Shown here: positions 59,679 through 64,000 of the stretch, piece after piece | Layout of the letters: every line of letters starts with the position of its first letter | Numbering within the stretch: position 1 is the stretch's first letter | Source: JALZVT01 sp964519335 | GTDB taxonomy: Bacteria > Pseudomonadota > Gammaproteobacteria > Pseudomonadales > Azotimanducaceae | DNA length: 64,000 nt | Direction of reading: 5' to 3' | Assembly (NCBI GenBank): GCA_964519335.1 | Contig: CAZFIA010000006.1 | Location: 9,541-73,540, forward strand | Program-made: the position numbers and the translations under genes | The notes under the pieces: generated by a model | The model's database searches: none | What the model was told of the DNA's origin: nothing | Seen by the model: the letters and a program-made list of their open reading frames with translations, nothing else

Positions 59679-60683
59679 ATGGTCCAGAACACATCGGTAC
59701 TGCTTGCGCGCCGGCCGCAGGGCAATCCAAAACCGGAAGACTTCAAGCTCGAGACATCGCAACTGCCTGAGACGCTCGAGCAAGACCAGCTGCTTCTCAA
59801 AAATCACTTTGTATCGCTCGATGCGGGCTTTCGAAACTGGATGGACGAGGGGGCAGGCGATGAGGTGCTTCCTGCAATGCCCATAGATGCCCCCGTAATG
59901 GGCCTGGTGTTGGGTGAGGTACTTGAGTCGAAGAACGATCAGTTTAGCGTTGGTGACTTCCTCATGGCGCGACTTTTTTGGCAACAATACACGGTCACAG
60001 ATGCCAGCGATTTTCTGGTCAAGCTGCCACCATCGCGTGATCATCCACCAAGCTACTACCTGGGCGTGCTCGGTGACACGGGCATGTCTGGCTACTTTGG
60101 TTTGCGGGATATCGGCAAACCGCAACCTGGTGAGACGGTGCTTGTGAGTGCTGCCGGCGGCGCGGTCGGCAGCATTGCGGGACAGATTGCGCGCATCATG
60201 GGTGCGCGGGCTGTGGGAATAGCCGGTGGAGCGCAGAAGTGCAGCCGATTGGTTTCAGAGTTGGGTTACGCCGCTGCGATCGATCATCATGGCGATGTAG
60301 ATGCGCAGATCAGTGAGACCTGTCCAGATGGCATTGACGTGTACTTCGACAACGTTGGTGGGCCACTCCTTGAATCGGTGCTGGCTAATATTAATCTTGG
60401 TGCGCGAATAGCGCTCTGTGGTGCTGTGGCTGACTATGGCAACCCTCAGCCCGGTCCTTCCAATCTCTTTCAGCTCGTTACACGCGAAGCGAAAATGCAG
60501 GGGTTCTTTACCCATACTCAGGTAGAGCGTTACCCCGAAGCGCGAGAGGCGTTGGCAAAGTGGGTGGCTGACGGCGCGCTCGTTGTCCCCGAGTATCGCT
60601 TGCAGGGTATTGAACAGGTAGGTCCTGCGTTCTGTGATCTGTTTGCCGGCAAGAACTTTGGCAAGACGGTAGTTGAGCTTTAG
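59679..60683 (+). CDS. NADP-dependent MDR reductase (CurA/prostaglandin reductase-like)
   Basis: 334 residues. LLKNHFVSLDAGFRNWMDE start, LGVLGDTGMSGYFGL, SAAGGAVGSIAGQIA (nucleotide-binding), GARAVGIAGGAQKC, DGIDVYFDNVGGPLLESV, and a C-terminal GKNFGKTVVEL. The group reduces 2-alkenals, 15-keto-prostaglandin-like enones or curcumin. Ends with a hairpin (GCGCTCT 60683-60689 / AGAGCGC 60697-60703) overlapping the facing MFS stop. Confidence 0.85.
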   Translation: MVQNTSVLLARRPQGNPKPEDFKLETSQLPETLEQDQLLLKNHFVSLDAGFRNWMDEGAGDEVLPAMPIDAPVMGLVLGEVLESKNDQFSVGDFLMARLFWQQYTVTDASDFLVKLPPSRDHPPSYYLGVLGDTGMSGYFGLRDIGKPQPGETVLVSAAGGAVGSIAGQIARIMGARAVGIAGGAQKCSRLVSELGYAAAIDHHGDVDAQISETCPDGIDVYFDNVGGPLLESVLANINLGARIALCGAVADYGNPQPGPSNLFQLVTREAKMQGFFTHTQVERYPEAREALAKWVADGALVVPEYRLQGIEQVGPAFCDLFAGKNFGKTVVEL

Positions 60684-60703
60684 CGCTCTAAGCTTCAGAG
60701 CGC
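60683..60703. terminator. Hairpin between convergent genes
   Basis: Perfect 7-base inverted repeat GCGCTCT / AGAGCGC with a 7-base loop, at the junction of the MDR reductase and the facing MFS gene. No T tract on either side, so termination is only possible. Confidence 0.35.
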
Positions 60704-62052
60704 CAGAGTGCTGCGGTCTCAAGGTGCGCCCGCAATGGCTTTAGAGACAAGCCCAAACAGATTGCTGCTATGCAGTAGTTGATGGCAGCGAGCGTGGCAA
60801 GGGACAGGTCGATCGCGCTTTCACTCTTGAACACGTAGTCGTTCATGATGCCGATGATGGATGGCGCGAGCGCGTAAGAAATAAACGACACACAAATTAG
60901 ATACACCGCAATGAGTTGGCCGCGCAGCCGGCTCGGCGCAATGGCTTGAAGGGCTGCGTTGCTTAAACCAGGCGGCATGGCCATAAAAAAGGTGATGGGT
61001 ATTACCAGGGCTAGAGAAAACCAGGCGTTTTCTACCAGCGGCATAGCGATTGCCAGAGGTAACAGACCCATCGTCCCCCAAAAGGTGAGCCGCATGGGGC
61101 CGTCGTCTCTGCCCTGGCCGATCAGGCGACCTGCGTAATAACCTGCCCATATGCTACCGATAATGCCAATCACGATGGCGATAAAACCGTAGGTCACGCC
61201 GATCTGAGTGCGTGACCAGTCGTGTTTGCGAACAAAGAACTCCACCACCCAGGTGAGAAACGCAAAGCCTTGAATCGACAGGCACAGGTAAGCCAGAAAG
61301 TGCAGCCACAGGTAGTCCCAGCGAGATTTCACAAATTGCAGGAGCTCGGCATAAGAGTAGTGGCCGTCCGCTTGTTCGCGATCAAGCTTTGATTGCAGGC
61401 GTTTGGGTTCGCGCATGCTGAACATTGCGAGCGAAAGAACTATGCCCGGCAGCCCAACGAGCACCAGCACCGATTGCCACGAGTACATTTCACCAAACAA
61501 GGGCAAGCTAAGGCGGGGGCGGGCCTCCAGGTAGTCGATGAGAGGCCCGCCAACGATGCTTGCGAGCCCGGTACCCAAAAACGGCGCTACCGCGACAATG
61601 CCGTAGGCGAGCGGCAGGCGTTCCCGTTCCCAGTAGTCGGCAACCAGTGAGGTTGTCGCTGGCCCTAGCGTGGCCTCACCAATGCCTACACCCATGCGCG
61701 CGGCAAACAGTTGCCAAAACGAATTGGCAAACCCGGCCATGGCCGTCATGGCGCTCCAGGAAGCGATGCCGGCCGCGATCAGGTTGCGTCGATTGTAGCG
61801 GTCGGCAATTCGGGCTAGTGGCAGTGAAGCCAGTGAATAAATGAGCGCAAAGGCGATACCGATAATGAGTGATATCTGAGTATCACTTAAACCACCGAGG
61901 TCGCGCTTGATGGGGCCGATCATGACCGCGAGGATTTGCCGATCAATAAACGAAAGCGTTCCCGCCGCCGCGAGCAAGATTACGACGTAGTATTGTCGAC
62001 CGCGGCTGTAGTCCGGAACGCCGGGCTCCTGGGGCCGCTGCGTTGGACTCAC
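60688..62052 (-). CDS. MFS transporter, Spinster type
   Basis: 454 residues, GTG start overlapping the upstream SnoaL-like stop by four bases (GTGA). 12 hydrophobic helices; SFIDRQILAVMIGPIKRDL, RIADRYNRRNLIAAG and GVGIGEATLGPATTSLVADY are the Spinster-type marks. A paralogue of the 45400 carrier. Substrate unknown; hydrophobic acids are plausible from the context. Confidence 0.85.
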   Translation of the reverse strand: MSPTQRPQEPGVPDYSRGRQYYVVILLAAAGTLSFIDRQILAVMIGPIKRDLGGLSDTQISLIIGIAFALIYSLASLPLARIADRYNRRNLIAAGIASWSAMTAMAGFANSFWQLFAARMGVGIGEATLGPATTSLVADYWERERLPLAYGIVAVAPFLGTGLASIVGGPLIDYLEARPRLSLPLFGEMYSWQSVLVLVGLPGIVLSLAMFSMREPKRLQSKLDREQADGHYSYAELLQFVKSRWDYLWLHFLAYLCLSIQGFAFLTWVVEFFVRKHDWSRTQIGVTYGFIAIVIGIIGSIWAGYYAGRLIGQGRDDGPMRLTFWGTMGLLPLAIAMPLVENAWFSLALVIPITFFMAMPPGLSNAALQAIAPSRLRGQLIAVYLICVSFISYALAPSIIGIMNDYVFKSESAIDLSLATLAAINYCIAAICLGLSLKPLRAHLETAALWRSEA

Positions 62053-62483
62053 TTAATAGTTTCGGTAGATGTTGCTCGAGAAACGAGTTCGTGACGGGTG
62101 ATTTTCCAGCCGGCATCGGTACGCTGCATCTGACTCAGGTAGGTCGCCCACAGGGTGAGGGTTTGATTGGCCGGTTCTTTCATCAGGTGCCATGCCTGCA
62201 CGTCGGTCCGGCAATCGGCGCTATCGCCGCTTATGCTGGCAAGCTGTGGGCCCAGCATGTGCTGGGTTTTTGCGAAATTATTGAGCGCGCCAACAACGTA
62301 TTCTGTCCAGGCATCAGCGCCATCAATTTGTGAGTCGCCAAAACCGATAATTTTCACGTCGTCTGCGAAGCAGGAGCGATACAGCTCGAAGTCGCGCTCG
62401 TCGACTCCCTTGGCGTAGCTTGCCATAACGTCCTGGCAGGCCAGACGATCGGCCAGTTGCTGAATATTGTTTTCGTTATTCAT
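62049..62483 (-). CDS. SnoaL-like (NTF2 fold) protein
   Basis: 144 residues. NTF2-like fold: LACQDVMASYAKGVDERDFELYRSCFADDVKIIGFG, with the aromatic/Asp pocket pattern (quoted in part: DVMASYAKGVDERDFELY), ADCRTDVQAWHL and DAGWKITRHELV. Could be a small cyclase, isomerase or binding protein (ketosteroid-isomerase-like superfamily). Four-base overlap with the downstream MFS gene, so the two are co-translated. Divergent from the SDR at 62605. Confidence 0.8.
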   Translation of the reverse strand: MNNENNIQQLADRLACQDVMASYAKGVDERDFELYRSCFADDVKIIGFGDSQIDGADAWTEYVVGALNNFAKTQHMLGPQLASISGDSADCRTDVQAWHLMKEPANQTLTLWATYLSQMQRTDAGWKITRHELVSRATSTETIK

Positions 62484-62604
62484 TATTCCCCCGAATATTT
62501 CCCCTGTGTGTCGTTACGAGCCTAGCTCAGCTACTGGCGGTAGGCTACTCTGGGTTGTGATGGAACAGGGGTTCTTGTTGGGAGATTTTGATGGGAGGTG
62601 AATT

Positions 62605-63438
62605 ATGGGGCGATTAGACAACAAAGTAGTGCTGGTCACTGGTGCGGCGAGCGGCATTGGTGAGGGAACGGCGCGTCAGGTGATTGAGGAAGGCGGCAAG
62701 GTTGTAATTGCCGACCTGCAGGCTGACAAAGGCGAGGCCATCGCGCGCGAGCTTGGAGCCAGCGCTTCCTCCATCGGCTGTGATGTCACGGTAGAAGCCG
62801 ATATCGCTGCGGCTGTTGATCATGCGGTGGACAAGTTTGGCCGGCTAGATGGCATGGTGAACAACGCGGGCATTGTTGGTGCAGTAGGACGCGTCTCTGA
62901 AACCGATGTCGAAGCGTTTGATTTCACCATGAGCATCCTGGCGCGAGCCGTGTTTCTGGGTATGAAGCATGCAGCTAGAGTGATGGAACCCCAAAAGTCT
63001 GGCGCGATTGTCAGTCTGGCCAGCACCGCCGGTATCATTGGCGGTTTGGGGCCGCATGCATACACCATGGCAAAACACGGTGTGGTGGGGCTCACCAAAT
63101 CGGTTGCGAGCGAACTGGCAGCCAGTCGGGTCAGAGTCAACGCTGTGGCACCGGGCAATACGGTGTCGGCAATGACCAGTGCAGTGATCACGGGAGACCC
63201 GAATGCTACTGACGCCGCCACAGATCAGATTGCCAGCGGGTCGCTTCTGGGCATTGCTGGCCTACCCATAGATATAGCCCTGGCGATCTGTTATCTGCTC
63301 AGCGAAGAGGCCCGCTACATCTCAGGGCATACGCTGGTGGTTGATGCGGGTCAGACCACCAATGGAATGGCAGGAACGTTTAACACCGCGCCAGCCGATT
63401 TGATTCGGGAGGCCGGTAAAACTGGTCTTAAAGGGTAA
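62605..63438 (+). CDS. SDR family oxidoreductase
   Basis: 277 residues. VLVTGAASGIGEGTA, VIADLQADKG (NAD-type Asp), MVNNAGIVGAVG, catalytic Ser in SLASTAGI, YTMAKHGVVGLTKS, APGNTVSAM, and ISGHTLVVDAGQT. GGAGG is seven bases upstream of the ATG. Followed seven bases later by a SnoaL-like gene; with the divergent SnoaL-MFS pair this makes a small module of dehydrogenase, NTF2-fold proteins and carrier. Confidence 0.9.
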   Translation: MGRLDNKVVLVTGAASGIGEGTARQVIEEGGKVVIADLQADKGEAIARELGASASSIGCDVTVEADIAAAVDHAVDKFGRLDGMVNNAGIVGAVGRVSETDVEAFDFTMSILARAVFLGMKHAARVMEPQKSGAIVSLASTAGIIGGLGPHAYTMAKHGVVGLTKSVASELAASRVRVNAVAPGNTVSAMTSAVITGDPNATDAATDQIASGSLLGIAGLPIDIALAICYLLSEEARYISGHTLVVDAGQTTNGMAGTFNTAPADLIREAGKTGLKG

Positions 63439-63445
63439 CCCGCAG

Positions 63446-63934
63446 ATGAGCTCCGTTGGTGACGAAGCGCTTCGTGAGCGTGTACAAACTCTTGAAGATA
63501 TCGAGGCGATTCGCAAGCTGAAGGCGCGTTACTGCAAGCTCTGCGATGACGACCACAACCCGGAAGGGCTTGCTGAATTGTTTGTTAGTGATGCTGTTTG
63601 GGAAGCAACTGTTAGCGGTCGCCATGAAGGTGTGAAGGCGATACAGGAATTTTTTACACAGCTGCGAGCTAGCGGTCGCATTCGAAATTCTGCACATAAC
63701 GCGATGAACGGCGATATCGAGGTGAACGGCGACAAGGCGCAGGGCCATTGGCGACTCATCATGCTCTACACCGCAAACGTGCCCGCACCGCTGCCGAGTT
63801 TTTTCCGAATTATCGGCTGGTACAGTGAGACCTATGTGCGCACGGACAAGGGCTGGCGGTTTCAGAGCTTGTTTTGTCAGGTTGAAGAAAATGCGCCTTA
63901 CGTCACGGCACCTGAAGATGCGGTGCTGACTTGA
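63446..63934 (+). CDS. SnoaL-like (NTF2 fold) protein
   Basis: 162 residues. LEDIEAIRKLKARYCKLCDDDHNPEGLAELFVSDAVWE (quoted in part: AIRKLKARYCKLCDDDHNP), EFFTQLRASGR, IRNSAHNAMNGDIEVNGDKAQG and YVRTDKGWRFQ fit the NTF2-like fold. The pattern with Asp and His in the pocket is common in gammaproteobacterial SnoaL-like proteins near SDRs. Related in fold to 62049-62483 but not a recent duplicate. The 66 bases to the window end hold no visible gene. Confidence 0.8.
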   Translation: MSSVGDEALRERVQTLEDIEAIRKLKARYCKLCDDDHNPEGLAELFVSDAVWEATVSGRHEGVKAIQEFFTQLRASGRIRNSAHNAMNGDIEVNGDKAQGHWRLIMLYTANVPAPLPSFFRIIGWYSETYVRTDKGWRFQSLFCQVEENAPYVTAPEDAVLT

Positions 63935-64000
63935 CGGGGCTTGCGAGCGCTACCGAGCGCACCCGTGAATTTTTGATTTCATTTTTTGGAGTAGCAGTAC

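Noticed and set aside
1..64000. tRNA, rRNA, CRISPR, IS element or prophage
   Set aside because: Read-through of all spacers showed no cloverleaf, repeat array, transposase or phage gene; nearly all spacers are under 300 bases.

Overview
The window is a single scaffold piece (one 100-N gap at 13115-13214) densely packed with about 55 protein genes, almost no spacer, and frequent 1-4 base start/stop overlaps. I see no rRNA, tRNA, CRISPR array, insertion sequence or phage module. The gene set (Spinster-type and ACS-type MFS carriers, many SDRs, acyl-CoA ligases, CaiB CoA-transferases, a YgiQ radical SAM protein, multiheme cytochrome, lipoproteins) fits an aerobic, probably marine, free-living gammaproteobacterium that lives on lipids or other hydrophobic carboxylic acids. 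That taxonomic reading is inference; nothing here is a taxonomic marker.

Layout. 64-3712: a coupled trio CaiB / SAH-hydrolase-like / CaiB in which the second and third members lack a key catalytic residue. 3713-4196: an HNH nuclease remnant and a perfect inverted repeat. 4197-12883: a lipoprotein with a transglutaminase-like domain, an amidohydrolase, an enoyl-CoA hydratase, two acyl-CoA ligases, a DUF2239 protein and a flavin split-barrel protein. 12893-13303: a broken aldo/keto reductase around the gap. 13300-19903: Nudix, secreted phosphodiester-glycosidase-like protein, hotdog hydratase, RCK-type protein, COG0523 GTPase coupled to an amidohydrolase. 20164-26248: a three-gene secreted copper amine oxidase cassette, split into an N-terminal-domain protein, a catalytically dead catalytic-domain protein, and a catalytic-domain protein with intact active-site residues fused to Ig-like and discoidin repeats. 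26275-36446: SDRs, a CmcJ-like protein, LLM flavoenzyme, a Na+/solute symporter beside an eight-heme cytochrome, acyl-CoA ligase and CoA-binding protein. 36535-41452: five plus-strand genes (metallo-beta-lactamase, TauD-like, HD-like DUF6817, JmjC/cupin, RhlA-like hydrolase). 41469-43369: a Rieske oxygenase coupled to a FrnE/DsbA-like protein that has an in-frame TGA exactly where the first Cys of CxxC belongs, i.e. a probable selenoprotein. 43585-63934: glutamate dehydrogenase, three MFS carriers, SDRs, MDR reductases, nitronate monooxygenase, LLM, a secreted beta-propeller protein, YgiQ and two SnoaL-like proteins.

How it works together: ligases and CoA-transferases would activate acids, hydratases and SDRs process them, and MFS/SSS carriers and LLM/Rieske/MDR enzymes would handle uptake and oxidation. 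The strongest new signals are the UPWC selenoprotein candidate and the split copper amine oxidase cassette. Several divergent intergenic regions hold operator-like repeats with no regulator gene nearby.
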